From NCBI RefSeq assembly GCF_004362515.1, contig NZ_SNXU01000001.1, positions 2,046,001-2,110,000 on the forward strand: a DNA stretch of 64,000 nt, in the 5' to 3' direction. Both the position numbers and the translations under genes were made by a program. Positions 38,702 through 47,027 of this stretch are shown here, in pieces; positions within the stretch are counted from its first letter, which is position 1; each line of letters begins with the position of its first letter. The stretch is from Actinokineospora alba. Lineage in GTDB: Bacteria > Actinomycetota > Actinomycetes > Mycobacteriales > Pseudonocardiaceae. Under the pieces are notes generated by a model. That model saw only the letters and a list, made by a program, of their open reading frames with translations, ran no database searches and was not told the DNA's origin.

Positions 38702-41095
38702 ATGGACCGCAAGCGCCTGCTTCGCAACCCGCTGCTCTGGATCCTGGCGGTGTTGCTGCTCTACTTCGCCTTCAGCATGCTGTTCGACGACACCCGTGGG
38801 TACACGGCAGTACCCACGTCGAAGGCCGTCGCGCAGATCCAAGCCGGCAACGTCAAACTCGCCGAGCTGGGTGACAAGGAGCAGCAACTCAAGCTGACCC
38901 TGAACACGCCCATCGACCAGGACGGGCAGCAGGTCACCAAGATCCTCTCCCAGTACCCGGCCGGTGCCACCCCGCAGATCTTCGACTCGATCATCGGCAA
39001 GACCGGGACCGAGTTCAAGACGATCGTCACCCAGGACTCGTTCCTGACCCAGATCCTGATCTTCCTGATCCCGCTGGGTCTGCTGTTGCTGCTGCTCATG
39101 TGGATGATGAACAACGTCCAGGGCGGCGGGAACCGGGTCCTCAACTTCGGCAAGTCCAAGGCCAAGCAGTTGCCCAAGGACATGCCGAAGACGACGTTCG
39201 CCGATGTGGCGGGCGCCGACGAGGCGGTCGAGGAGCTCTACGAGATCAAGGACTTCCTGCAGAACCCCGCGCGGTATCAGGCGCTCGGCGCCAAGATCCC
39301 CAAGGGCGTGCTGCTCTACGGTCCGCCCGGAACGGGCAAGACCCTGCTGGCCCGCGCTGTCGCGGGTGAGGCCGGGGTGCCGTTCTACTCGATCTCCGGT
39401 TCGGACTTCGTCGAGATGTTCGTCGGTGTCGGCGCCTCGCGTGTGCGCGACCTGTTCGAGCAGGCCAAGCAGAACTCTCCCTGCATCATCTTCGTCGACG
39501 AGATCGACGCGGTCGGCCGCCAGCGCGGCGCCGGCCTCGGCGGCGGTCACGACGAGCGCGAGCAGACCCTCAACCAGCTGCTCGTCGAGATGGACGGCTT
39601 CGACGCGCGCGGCGGGATCATCCTGATCGCGGCGACGAACCGGCCCGACATCCTCGACCCGGCGCTGCTGCGCCCTGGCCGCTTCGACCGGCAGATCCCG
39701 GTGTCCGCACCGGACCTGATGGGCCGCAAGCGGATCCTGGAGGTGCACTCCAAGGGCAAGCCGATGGCACCCGACGCGGACCTGCACAGCCTGGCCAAGC
39801 GCACCGTCGGCATGTCCGGCGCCGACCTGGCCAACGTCCTCAACGAGGCCGCCCTGCTCACCGCCCGCCAGAACGGGTCGCTGATCAACGGCGCCGCGCT
39901 GGAGGAGTCGGTCGACCGGGTCATCGGCGGTCCCGCGCGCAAGAGCCGGATCATCTCCGACAAGGAGAAGAAGATCACGGCCTACCACGAGGGCGGCCAC
40001 GCCCTCGCCGCGTGGGCGATGCCCGACCTGGAGCCGGTCTACAAGCTCACGATCCTGCCGCGCGGTCGCACGGGCGGTCATGCGCTGGTCGTCCCCGAGG
40101 ACGACAAGCAGCTCATGACCCGCTCGGAGATGATCGCCCGCCTGGTGTTCGCCCTGGGTGGCCGCTCCGCCGAGGAGCTGGTCTTCCACGAGCCGACCAC
40201 CGGCGCGTCCAGCGACATCGAGCAGGCCACCAAGATCGCCAAGGCGATGGTGACCGAGTACGGCATGAGCGCCCGGCTGGGCGCGGTCAAGTACGGCCAG
40301 GACCAGGGCGACCCGTTCCTGGGCCGCTCGATGGGCCACGCGCCGGACTACTCGCTCGAGGTCGCGCACGAGATCGACGAGGAGGTGCGCAAGCTCATCG
40401 AGGCCGCGCACACCGAGGCGTGGGACGTGCTCAACACCTACCGCGACGTGCTCGACGAGCTGGTGGTCGAGCTGCTGGAGAAGGAGACGCTGACCCGCAA
40501 GGACCTGGAGCGGATCTTCTCGAACGTCGAGAAGCGCCCCCGGATCACCGCGTTCAACGACTTCGGCGAGCGCACCCCGTCGGACAAGCCGCCGATCAAG
40601 ACCCCGCGCGAGCTCGCCAAGGAACGCGGCGAGCCTTGGCCGGAGCCCGAGCCCACCCCGGTGGCCGTGGCTCCCGGCGGCAACGACCTGCCCGGTGGTC
40701 CGCCGCACACCAACCCGGAGCCGCCCAGCGGCAACGGCGCGGCCCCCAACGGCACCCCGCCGCCGTACGGCGCACCGCCGCCCTATGGCAACCCGCCGCA
40801 ATACGGCCAGGGCACCCCGCCGCAGTACGGCCAGGGCCAGCAGCCCCCGCCGTACGGCCGCCCGCCGGAGCCGCAGGGCACCGGCAGGCACGCGGGCCCG
40901 CCGCACTACGGCGCCCCGCCCGGCTGGACCCCGGCGACGACGCCGTCCGGCCACCCGCAGCACCAGGGCGGCCCGCACCAGTCGTGGCAGCCGTCGTGGG
41001 GCGAGCGGCAGAACGAGCAGCAGCAGCAACAGCGCGGTGAGACGGGTTCCACAGGGCGGGATCAGGACTCCGATGGGCGCCCGCAGGGTTCCTAA
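38702..41095 (+). CDS. ftsH: ATP-dependent zinc metalloprotease FtsH
   Basis: A 797-residue membrane AAA protease that degrades misfolded membrane proteins and selected regulators. Two transmembrane helices (PLLWILAVLLLYFAFSMLF, near 10-28, and ILIFLIPLGLLLLLLMWMMN, near 115-135) flank the periplasmic part. The AAA domain has YGPPGTGKTLLARAVAGEAG and IIFVDEIDAVGRQRG, and the protease has AYHEGGHALAAW (HExxH). The last 120 residues are Pro/Gly/Gln-rich (PPQYGQ repeats), probably disordered, as in actinobacterial homologues. Start ATG at 38702 gives MDRKRLLRNPLLW. No strong Shine-Dalgarno is visible. The fol genes follow, 39 bp after. Confidence 0.97.
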   Translation: MDRKRLLRNPLLWILAVLLLYFAFSMLFDDTRGYTAVPTSKAVAQIQAGNVKLAELGDKEQQLKLTLNTPIDQDGQQVTKILSQYPAGATPQIFDSIIGKTGTEFKTIVTQDSFLTQILIFLIPLGLLLLLLMWMMNNVQGGGNRVLNFGKSKAKQLPKDMPKTTFADVAGADEAVEELYEIKDFLQNPARYQALGAKIPKGVLLYGPPGTGKTLLARAVAGEAGVPFYSISGSDFVEMFVGVGASRVRDLFEQAKQNSPCIIFVDEIDAVGRQRGAGLGGGHDEREQTLNQLLVEMDGFDARGGIILIAATNRPDILDPALLRPGRFDRQIPVSAPDLMGRKRILEVHSKGKPMAPDADLHSLAKRTVGMSGADLANVLNEAALLTARQNGSLINGAALEESVDRVIGGPARKSRIISDKEKKITAYHEGGHALAAWAMPDLEPVYKLTILPRGRTGGHALVVPEDDKQLMTRSEMIARLVFALGGRSAEELVFHEPTTGASSDIEQATKIAKAMVTEYGMSARLGAVKYGQDQGDPFLGRSMGHAPDYSLEVAHEIDEEVRKLIEAAHTEAWDVLNTYRDVLDELVVELLEKETLTRKDLERIFSNVEKRPRITAFNDFGERTPSDKPPIKTPRELAKERGEPWPEPEPTPVAVAPGGNDLPGGPPHTNPEPPSGNGAAPNGTPPPYGAPPPYGNPPQYGQGTPPQYGQGQQPPPYGRPPEPQGTGRHAGPPHYGAPPGWTPATTPSGHPQHQGGPHQSWQPSWGERQNEQQQQQRGETGSTGRDQDSDGRPQGS

Positions 41096-41134
41096 TGGGA
41101 TGGTGGCGATAGCCAGCCCAGCTCGGAGGTTCCG

Positions 41135-41758
41135 ATGAACGACAGCCGCAGGAACGGGGCCGGGACGTACGACGTCCCGGCCCCGGTCTTCGACCAGGAC
41201 CGCGCCGAGAAAGCCGTCCGCGAACTTCTGCTCGCCTGCGGTGAGGACCCGGACCGCGACGGTCTGCTCGACACCCCGGCCCGCGTGGCCCGCGCCTACG
41301 CCGAACTGTTCGCCGGGCTCTACACCGACCCGGAATCGGTGCTGAACAAAACGTTCGACGAAAGCCACGACGAATTGGTGCTGGTCACCGACATTCCGAT
41401 GTTCAGCACCTGTGAACATCATTTGGTGCCATTCCATGGAGTAGCGCACGTCGGCTATATCCCGAATGAGCAAGGGCGAATCACCGGACTGTCCAAACTG
41501 GCCCGTCTCGTCGACCTCTACGCCAAGCGCCCGCAGGTGCAGGAGCGGCTGACGTCGCAGGTCGCGGACGCCATGATGAAAAAGCTCGAACCCCGCGGGG
41601 TCATCGTGGTCATCGAGGCGGAACACCTCTGCATGGCGATGCGCGGAATTCGCAAACCCGGTGCGCGGACCACGACTTCGGCACTGCGTGGAATTCTCAA
41701 ATCGTCGCCGTCGTCCCGGGCCGAGGCGATCGAGCTGATCAATGGGCGGACTAGGTGA
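41135..41758 (+). CDS. folE: GTP cyclohydrolase I
   Basis: A 207-residue enzyme converting GTP to 7,8-dihydroneopterin triphosphate, the first step of folate synthesis. Zn-binding Cys and His are in MFSTCEHHLVPFHGVAHVGY and in IEAEHLCMAMRGIRKPGART; the His of VIEAEHLC is catalytic in the family. GGAGG lies 5 nt before the ATG. Its stop overlaps the GTG of folP. First gene of a coupled folate operon (folE-folP-folB-folK). Confidence 0.97.
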   Translation: MNDSRRNGAGTYDVPAPVFDQDRAEKAVRELLLACGEDPDRDGLLDTPARVARAYAELFAGLYTDPESVLNKTFDESHDELVLVTDIPMFSTCEHHLVPFHGVAHVGYIPNEQGRITGLSKLARLVDLYAKRPQVQERLTSQVADAMMKKLEPRGVIVVIEAEHLCMAMRGIRKPGARTTTSALRGILKSSPSSRAEAIELINGRTR

Positions 41759-42591
41759 CCGCACTGCCCGACCCCGGCCGCTGCGCGGTCATGGGTGTGC
41801 TGAACGTGACCCCGGATTCCTTTTCCGACGGTGGCCGCTACGTCGGTGTCGACGACGCCGTGGCGCACGGGGTGGCGATGTGGCGGCGTGGGGCCGACCT
41901 GATCGACGTCGGCGGTGAGTCCACCCGGCCCGGCGCCTCGCGGATCGACGCGGTCACCGAGATCGAGCGCGTGATCCCGGTTATCAAGCAACTGTCCCAA
42001 GAGGGCGTCGCGGTCAGTGTGGACACCACCCGGGCGGAGGTCGCCGAGGCGGCGATCGCGGCGGGCGCGTCGGTGATCAACGACGTGTCCGGTGGGCTGG
42101 CCGACCCGGCGATGGCCGGTGTCGCCGCCGCCACCGGGGTGCCGTGGATCTTGATGCACTGGCGCGGGCACAGCCGGGACATGGATTCGCTGGCCGAGTA
42201 CGAAGATGTCGTCGCCGAGGTTCGGGACGAGCTGCTGGCCCAAGTGGACGCCGCCGTCGCCGCGGGTGTCGCCCAGGAGGCGATCGCCCTCGACCCGGGA
42301 CTCGGTTTCGCGAAGAACGCCGAGCACAACTGGGCGCTGCTGGCCAAACTCGACGTCCTCATCGACCTCGGGTTCCCGGTCCTTGTCGGCGCCTCACGCA
42401 AGCGCTTCCTCGGCACGCTGCTCTCCGACCCGGACGGCAGGCCGCGCCCGCCCGACGGCCGCGAGGACGCGACCGCCGCCATCTCGGCACTCGCCGCCGC
42501 CGCGGGCGCGTGGGGTGTGCGGGTGCACGACGTCGACCGGTCGCTGGACGCGGTCGCGGTGTCCGCTGCGATCAAAGGAGCCCGCCGGTGA
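41755..42591 (+). CDS. folP: Dihydropteroate synthase
   Basis: A 278-residue TIM-barrel enzyme that joins p-aminobenzoate to dihydropterin pyrophosphate; the sulfonamide target. Landmarks are VMGVLNVTPDSFSDGGRYVG, the pterin-binding DVGGESTRPGASRID, INDVSGGLADPAMAGVA, GLGFAKNAEHNWALL and VLVGASRKRFLG near the C-terminus. GTG start overlaps the folE stop; stop overlaps folB (GTGA). Confidence 0.97.
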   Translation: MTALPDPGRCAVMGVLNVTPDSFSDGGRYVGVDDAVAHGVAMWRRGADLIDVGGESTRPGASRIDAVTEIERVIPVIKQLSQEGVAVSVDTTRAEVAEAAIAAGASVINDVSGGLADPAMAGVAAATGVPWILMHWRGHSRDMDSLAEYEDVVAEVRDELLAQVDAAVAAGVAQEAIALDPGLGFAKNAEHNWALLAKLDVLIDLGFPVLVGASRKRFLGTLLSDPDGRPRPPDGREDATAAISALAAAAGAWGVRVHDVDRSLDAVAVSAAIKGARR

Positions 42592-42965
42592 CGGACCGGA
42601 TCACGTTGACCGGGCTCAAAGTCCGCGGCAACCACGGCGTCTTCGACCACGAGAAGCGTGACGGTCAGGACTTCATCATCGACATCACGCTGTGGATCGA
42701 CCTCGACCAGGCCGCCGCGACCGACGACCTGCGCCACACCGTGCACTACGGCGAACTCGCCGAACGCGCCGCCGCGATCGTCGCCGGTCCGGCCCGCGAT
42801 CTGATCGAGGCGGTCGCAGGCGAGATCGCCGACGGCGAGATGAAGGACAGCCGCGTCCACGCCGTCGAGGTGACGGTGCACAAGCCGAGCGCGCCGATCC
42901 CGCTGACCTTCGCCGACGTCGCCGTGACCGTGCGCCGGTCCCGGCGGTCGAAAGGCAGCCGGTGA
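42588..42965 (+). CDS. folB: Dihydroneopterin aldolase
   Basis: A 125-residue enzyme that cleaves dihydroneopterin to hydroxymethyl-dihydropterin and glycolaldehyde. Sequence landmarks are ITLTGLKVRGNHGVFDHEKR, DFIIDITLWIDLDQAAATDD and the catalytic region TVHYGELAERAAAIVAGPAR, ending with EVTVHKPSAPIPLTFADVAV. Length is that of the family (about 120). GTG overlaps the folP stop, and the stop overlaps folK. Normal family member; nothing odd. Confidence 0.95.
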   Translation: MTDRITLTGLKVRGNHGVFDHEKRDGQDFIIDITLWIDLDQAAATDDLRHTVHYGELAERAAAIVAGPARDLIEAVAGEIADGEMKDSRVHAVEVTVHKPSAPIPLTFADVAVTVRRSRRSKGSR

Positions 42966-43456
42966 CCAGGGCGGTCCTGTCGATCGGGTCGAACCTCGGC
43001 GACCGCGCCGCCAACCTCCGAGTCGCCGTCGACGGGCTGGCCGACGTCCTGATCGCGGTGTCACCGGTCTACGAGACGGCGGCGTGGGGTGTCACCGACC
43101 AGCCCGACTTCCTCAACGCGGTGCTGATCGTCGACGACGACGCGACCGACGAATGGGGCTGGCTGCGTCGCGCGCAGGAGTTGGAGAACCGCGCGGGTCG
43201 CGTCCGCACGCTGCATTGGGGGCCGCGCACGCTGGATGTGGACGTGGTGACGGTCGACGGTGTCCGCAGCGAGCACCCCGAGCTGCTGCTCCCGCATCCC
43301 GGCACGCACGAACGGGCCACGGTCCTGGTGCCCTGGCTCGACATCGAGCCCGACGCCGAGGTCCCCGGGCGCGGGCTTGCTCGTGATCTTCTCGCTACCT
43401 TGGACACCGAGGGCGTGCGCAGGCGCGATGACCTTGACCTAGGAGTTGCGCGGTGA
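42962..43456 (+). CDS. folK: 2-amino-4-hydroxy-6-hydroxymethyldihydropteridine pyrophosphokinase
   Basis: A 164-residue enzyme that pyrophosphorylates hydroxymethyl-dihydropterin for folP. It begins AVLSIGSNLGDRAANLRVAV and has VYETAAWGVTDQPDFLNAVL, RTLHWGPRTLDVDVVTVDGV with the two catalytic Asp (DVDVV), and LLLPHPGTHERATVLVPWLD. The product is complete. GTG start overlaps the folB stop; the stop overlaps the DUF3180 gene. Last enzyme gene of the folate operon. Confidence 0.96.
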   Translation: MTRAVLSIGSNLGDRAANLRVAVDGLADVLIAVSPVYETAAWGVTDQPDFLNAVLIVDDDATDEWGWLRRAQELENRAGRVRTLHWGPRTLDVDVVTVDGVRSEHPELLLPHPGTHERATVLVPWLDIEPDAEVPGRGLARDLLATLDTEGVRRRDDLDLGVAR

Positions 43457-43926
43457 GGTTCACCAAGGCACGTGATCTGGTCCCGGCGGGCGCGGTCACC
43501 GCCATCGGCGTGTACCTGGGAATCCGCCTGCTCTACGGCGAACTGCCGCCGCTGCCGACCTTCGCGGGCATCACGCTGCTGGTCTTGGCGATCGTCGAGA
43601 CGGTCTTCGGCTTCGGGCTGCGCGGCCGCATCCGGGCGACGTCGGGCAAACCGGTGCAGGCGTTGACCGCGGCCCGCGCGGTGGCGCTCGCGAAGGCCTC
43701 GTCGCTGCTGGGCGCGATCATGCTCGGCGCGTGGGTGGCTGTGCTGGCCTATGTGGTGCCCGAAAGCGCCCGGGTCGCCGCCGCCAAGTCGGACGTCCCG
43801 AGTGCGGTCATCGGCGTTGTTTGTTCGATCTTGCTAATTGCCGCGGCGCTGTGGCTCGAACATTGTTGCCGGACCCCGGATGACCGCGATGACCTGCGTC
43901 AGGACCGGTTTCGGAACACTGAATGA
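43453..43926 (+). CDS. DUF3180 membrane protein
   Basis: A 157-residue protein with four predicted transmembrane helices (VTAIGVYLGIRLLYGELPPL, FAGITLLVLAIVETVFGFGL, SSLLGAIMLGAWVAVLAYVV, IGVVCSILLIAAALWLEHCC) and a basic start, as in the DUF3180 family that follows folK throughout actinobacteria. Function unknown. The GTG overlaps the folK stop. It continues the transcript of the folate operon; linkage is conserved but the reason is not known. Confidence 0.85.
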   Translation: MRFTKARDLVPAGAVTAIGVYLGIRLLYGELPPLPTFAGITLLVLAIVETVFGFGLRGRIRATSGKPVQALTAARAVALAKASSLLGAIMLGAWVAVLAYVVPESARVAAAKSDVPSAVIGVVCSILLIAAALWLEHCCRTPDDRDDLRQDRFRNTE

Positions 43927-43972
43927 CCTCCGTTTGGTCTCGCCAAGGTAACGGCCCGGTACGGTAGGGCCC

Positions 43973-46678
43973 ATGACGGGCCGGACGGACGCCACCGCGG
44001 AGCGGGAAGCGAGCTCTTCGAGCGCGCGGATCATGCTCGCCGCCGCGGTCGGTCTCGCACTCGCCGCGACCATCGTCCTGGTCCTCAGCGACTCTGTTCG
44101 CTGGATGCGCCTGGGCGTATTAGCCGCGCTGTGGGCCGCCCTCGCGGGCGCCTTCCTCGCCGCGAAATACCGCAGACAAATAGCCGACCGTGCCGAGGAC
44201 GCCCAAGCGCTGCGCAAGGTCTACGAACTGGAACTCGAACGCGAGGTCGCCGCCCGCCGCGAGTTCGAACTGGAAGCCGAAGCCGAGGCACGGGCCAAGG
44301 TCGAAGCCGAGGCCCGCGACGACCTGGCCGAACTCCGCGAGGAACTCCGCGCGATGCGGGAGAACCTGGAGAAACTCCTCGGCGGCGGCGAAGTCCTCGT
44401 CGAGCGCATCGCCTTACGCGCCGAGGCCACCCGCATGCGCTCGGTCGACGGCGACCAGCGCGTTGTCGGTGCCGCGCAGGGCGCCCAGCTCCGCCGTCTC
44501 ACCGCCGCGAAGTCCGTTCCCGGCGACGCCGAGACGGAGATGATCGAACGAATCCGCGCGGACGCGAAGGCACAGCCGCGCAACCGTCGCCCCGATTTCA
44601 AGCCGCATCCGGCCGAGGTTTCAGACCGGTGGTTCATCGACGGACCGGACAGCGAGCCGATCGACCCCAACTGGACGCCGTCGTGGGAGACGGGGGAGCA
44701 GCCCCGGATCCGCGTCGATCAGAACGGCAGGCGCACCGCCGAGCCGCAGCGGCGGGAACCCGAGACGAGCAAGGGCATTCGCCCGGCGCAGCTGCCCGCG
44801 GGGTCGGCGGCGCAGCGGCTCAATGGCACGGACGCACGGTCGAACGGGTCGGCGGACGTGCGTGTGCCACAACGGCTGAACGGGTCGGCCGAGCACCCGG
44901 CGGAGGAGACCAGCAAGGGCATGCGGCCCGCGGGGGGACAGAACGGGCACCCCGCCACCGAGTCCGGCCTGCGCCCGGCGCAGCGGCTGCCGAACGGCTC
45001 GACCGCACACCCGGCCGCCGAGACGAGCAAGGGCATGCGCCCCGCCCCCGACCCGAACCAGGCGCTGCGCTCAGCGGCCGCGCCGGTGGACCCGCGAATC
45101 CGCGCCGGTTCCGCGCCGGAGACGAGCAAGTCCATCCGCCCGCTCGCGTCGAACGGCTCGGGCCACTCGGGGACCAGCCAGGCCATGCGTTCGCCCGAAA
45201 CCAGCCAGGCCATGCGGTCGCCGGGCCACCCGGAGACCAGCCAGGGCATGCGCCCGGTCGCGCAGAACGGGTCGGGCCACCCGGAGACCAGCCAGGGCAT
45301 GCGCCCGGTCGCGCAGAACGGGTCGGGCCACCCGGAGACCAGCCAGGGCATGCGTCCCGTCGCGCAGAATGGGTCGGGCCAGCCGGAGACGGTCCAGGGC
45401 ATCCCCCCGGTCCGCCGAATCCCCGCCGCCGACCATCCGGCCGCGGCGACCAGCAAGGGCATCCGGCCGGTCCACCCGGCCGCCGAGACGAGCGCGGCCA
45501 TGCGGCGGGCGCAGCGGGTGGCCGCCGGGCTGGAGGGCCCGGCGGAGACCAGTCTCGGCCTGCGCCAGCCGGGACAGGTGGCACCTGAGCGCCGGACCGA
45601 GACCAGCTTGGGCCGAGGATCCGAACGACCGGTCGAAACGAGCCTGGGGATGAGCCGAGGTCCTGAGCGCCGGGGCGAGACCGACCTGGGTCTCGGGCGC
45701 GGAACTGAGCGGCAGGTCGAGGCCGGCTTGGGGATGGGCCGGGGTGCTGAGCGGCAGAGTGAGACGGGCTTGGGGATGGGCCGGGGTGCCGAGCGGCAGG
45801 TCGAAACCAGCTTGGGGATGCGGCGGGATATGCCCGAGCGGCCTGCCGAGACCAGTCTCGGCATGCGGCACGCGGCGCCGGACAGCGAAGGCCACGGCAC
45901 CCGACCGACAGGCGAATCGGCGGGCCGCTCCGGCTCCCGGACGCAGGACAGCCCCCGACGGTCCGACAGCGCGGCCGACCAGCGAGGCCGCCAGGACCCC
46001 CCGGCCCCACAACGGCTCAGCGACAAGACCGCGGTGGACCCAGTCGACCCCCGCGTGACCCCACCCGCGCGCGCCGACTCCGAGGGCGGCCGCAGGCGCG
46101 CGCCGACCGGCACGTTCCCGCCGGTGACCCCTGGTCGGCGGTCGGTGGAAGCGAGTCCCGCCGAGACCAGTGGATACCAGCCCCCTGCCCGCCGCTCGGC
46201 CGAGGCCGCGGAGGAGAGCGGACACCACTCGCGGTCGACGGGTCGTCGGTCGGCGGAAGCCACGCCGGCCCCGACCGGCCGCAGCTCGGCGGAGTCCACC
46301 AGCCGCCGCGCCGCGGAGGTCAGTCCGGCCGAGACCAGCGGTTACCAGCCGAGGCCAACCGGTCGCCGATCTGCGGAAACCACCCCAGCCCCCACCGCCC
46401 GCCGCGCAGCGGAGGCGACGCCTGCCGAGGCCAGCGGGTACCAGCCCACCGGCCGCCGGTCGGCGGAGGCAACGCCACCCCCGGCCCCCACCGGCCGCCG
46501 CGCCAAGCCGGACGACGACGAAGGCGGCCGCAGGCGCCGGTCCGAAGGCACACCACCGTGGCAGGACACCACCACCGAACCAGCGGGCTCCCACGCTGAA
46601 GGCACGTCGGTGAAAGACCTCCTCGCCGCCCACGGCGGCACCGCGACCACCGGCCGCCGTCGCCGCCGCGAGGACTGA
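43973..46678 (+). CDS. DUF6779-type membrane protein with long repeat-rich tail
   Basis: A 901-residue protein corresponding in position to Rv3604c. Two transmembrane helices (SARIMLAAAVGLALAATIVL and RLGVLAALWAALAGAFLAAK) are near the N-terminus, followed by a charged coiled coil (KVYELELEREVAARREFELE, continuing to about residue 145). A region around 185-225 contains RRPDFKPHPAEVSDRWFIDG. The remaining 670 residues are low-complexity, with over 20 copies of an ET-S-x-GMRP-type motif, later ETSGYQPxxRR motifs, and an end at VKDLLAAHGGTATTG followed by RRRRRED. The tail is probably cytoplasmic. A 51-bp tandem DNA repeat lies at 45241-45395. Function unknown. Confidence 0.82.
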   Translation: MTGRTDATAEREASSSSARIMLAAAVGLALAATIVLVLSDSVRWMRLGVLAALWAALAGAFLAAKYRRQIADRAEDAQALRKVYELELEREVAARREFELEAEAEARAKVEAEARDDLAELREELRAMRENLEKLLGGGEVLVERIALRAEATRMRSVDGDQRVVGAAQGAQLRRLTAAKSVPGDAETEMIERIRADAKAQPRNRRPDFKPHPAEVSDRWFIDGPDSEPIDPNWTPSWETGEQPRIRVDQNGRRTAEPQRREPETSKGIRPAQLPAGSAAQRLNGTDARSNGSADVRVPQRLNGSAEHPAEETSKGMRPAGGQNGHPATESGLRPAQRLPNGSTAHPAAETSKGMRPAPDPNQALRSAAAPVDPRIRAGSAPETSKSIRPLASNGSGHSGTSQAMRSPETSQAMRSPGHPETSQGMRPVAQNGSGHPETSQGMRPVAQNGSGHPETSQGMRPVAQNGSGQPETVQGIPPVRRIPAADHPAAATSKGIRPVHPAAETSAAMRRAQRVAAGLEGPAETSLGLRQPGQVAPERRTETSLGRGSERPVETSLGMSRGPERRGETDLGLGRGTERQVEAGLGMGRGAERQSETGLGMGRGAERQVETSLGMRRDMPERPAETSLGMRHAAPDSEGHGTRPTGESAGRSGSRTQDSPRRSDSAADQRGRQDPPAPQRLSDKTAVDPVDPRVTPPARADSEGGRRRAPTGTFPPVTPGRRSVEASPAETSGYQPPARRSAEAAEESGHHSRSTGRRSAEATPAPTGRSSAESTSRRAAEVSPAETSGYQPRPTGRRSAETTPAPTARRAAEATPAEASGYQPTGRRSAEATPPPAPTGRRAKPDDDEGGRRRRSEGTPPWQDTTTEPAGSHAEGTSVKDLLAAHGGTATTGRRRRRED
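45241..45395 (+). repeat. 51-bp tandem repeat inside the DUF6779-type gene
   Basis: Three units with a 51-bp period (17 codons; QGMRPVAQNGSGHPETS) begin at about 45241, 45292 and 45343, with only single-base differences. The frame is preserved. Confidence 0.8.
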
Positions 46679-46850
46679 CACGTCGCCGCCGTTGAGGGTG
46701 GTGGGTTTTGTCGGGGCATGGGTGAAGGATCTCCTCGCCGCTCGCGGTGGCACCGTGAGCACCGGTTGTCGCCGTCCGCGGGAGGACTGACGCGGCGCCG
46801 CCATTGAAGGTGGGTTGTGGCGGGGCGTGGGTGAAGGATCTTTCGCTGTT
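46610..46850 (+). repeat. Tandem duplications of a gene's 3' end
   Basis: The last 69 bp of the preceding gene (46610-46678, encoding VKDLLAAHGGTATTG and the Arg-rich end) recur at 46722-46790 as VKDLLAARGGTVSTGCRRPRED plus stop, again 69 bp. A third, degenerate copy begins at 46831 (VKDLSLFTVGR). The periods are 112 and 109 bp. The spacers between units are also similar (ggtgggtt, ggggc). The 349 bp from 46679 to 47027 hold no other feature that I see. Confidence 0.85.
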
Positions 46851-47027
46851 TACGGTGGGTCGGTGGGCGTCGCCCTGATCGAGGGCGCTCGTTCCCGACC
46901 ACTACCCCCGCGGTGCGAGCCACCGTCGGGTGTTGTCAACCATCACCGACGTGATCGCCATGCCCGCCAGGTCTTCGCAGCGTGATCGGCTTCCACCCGT
47001 TGGGAGCGTTCGCGCGCCCGCCACCTG

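Noticed and set aside
38645..41764. 1039-residue minus-strand frame opposite ftsH and folE
   Set aside because: Two essential, fully conserved genes occupy the other strand, and the antisense product is low complexity.
45180..45400. Regular repeats that could suggest a CRISPR array
   Set aside because: The 51-bp units are contiguous and in frame in the DUF6779-type gene; there are no spacers and no cas genes.
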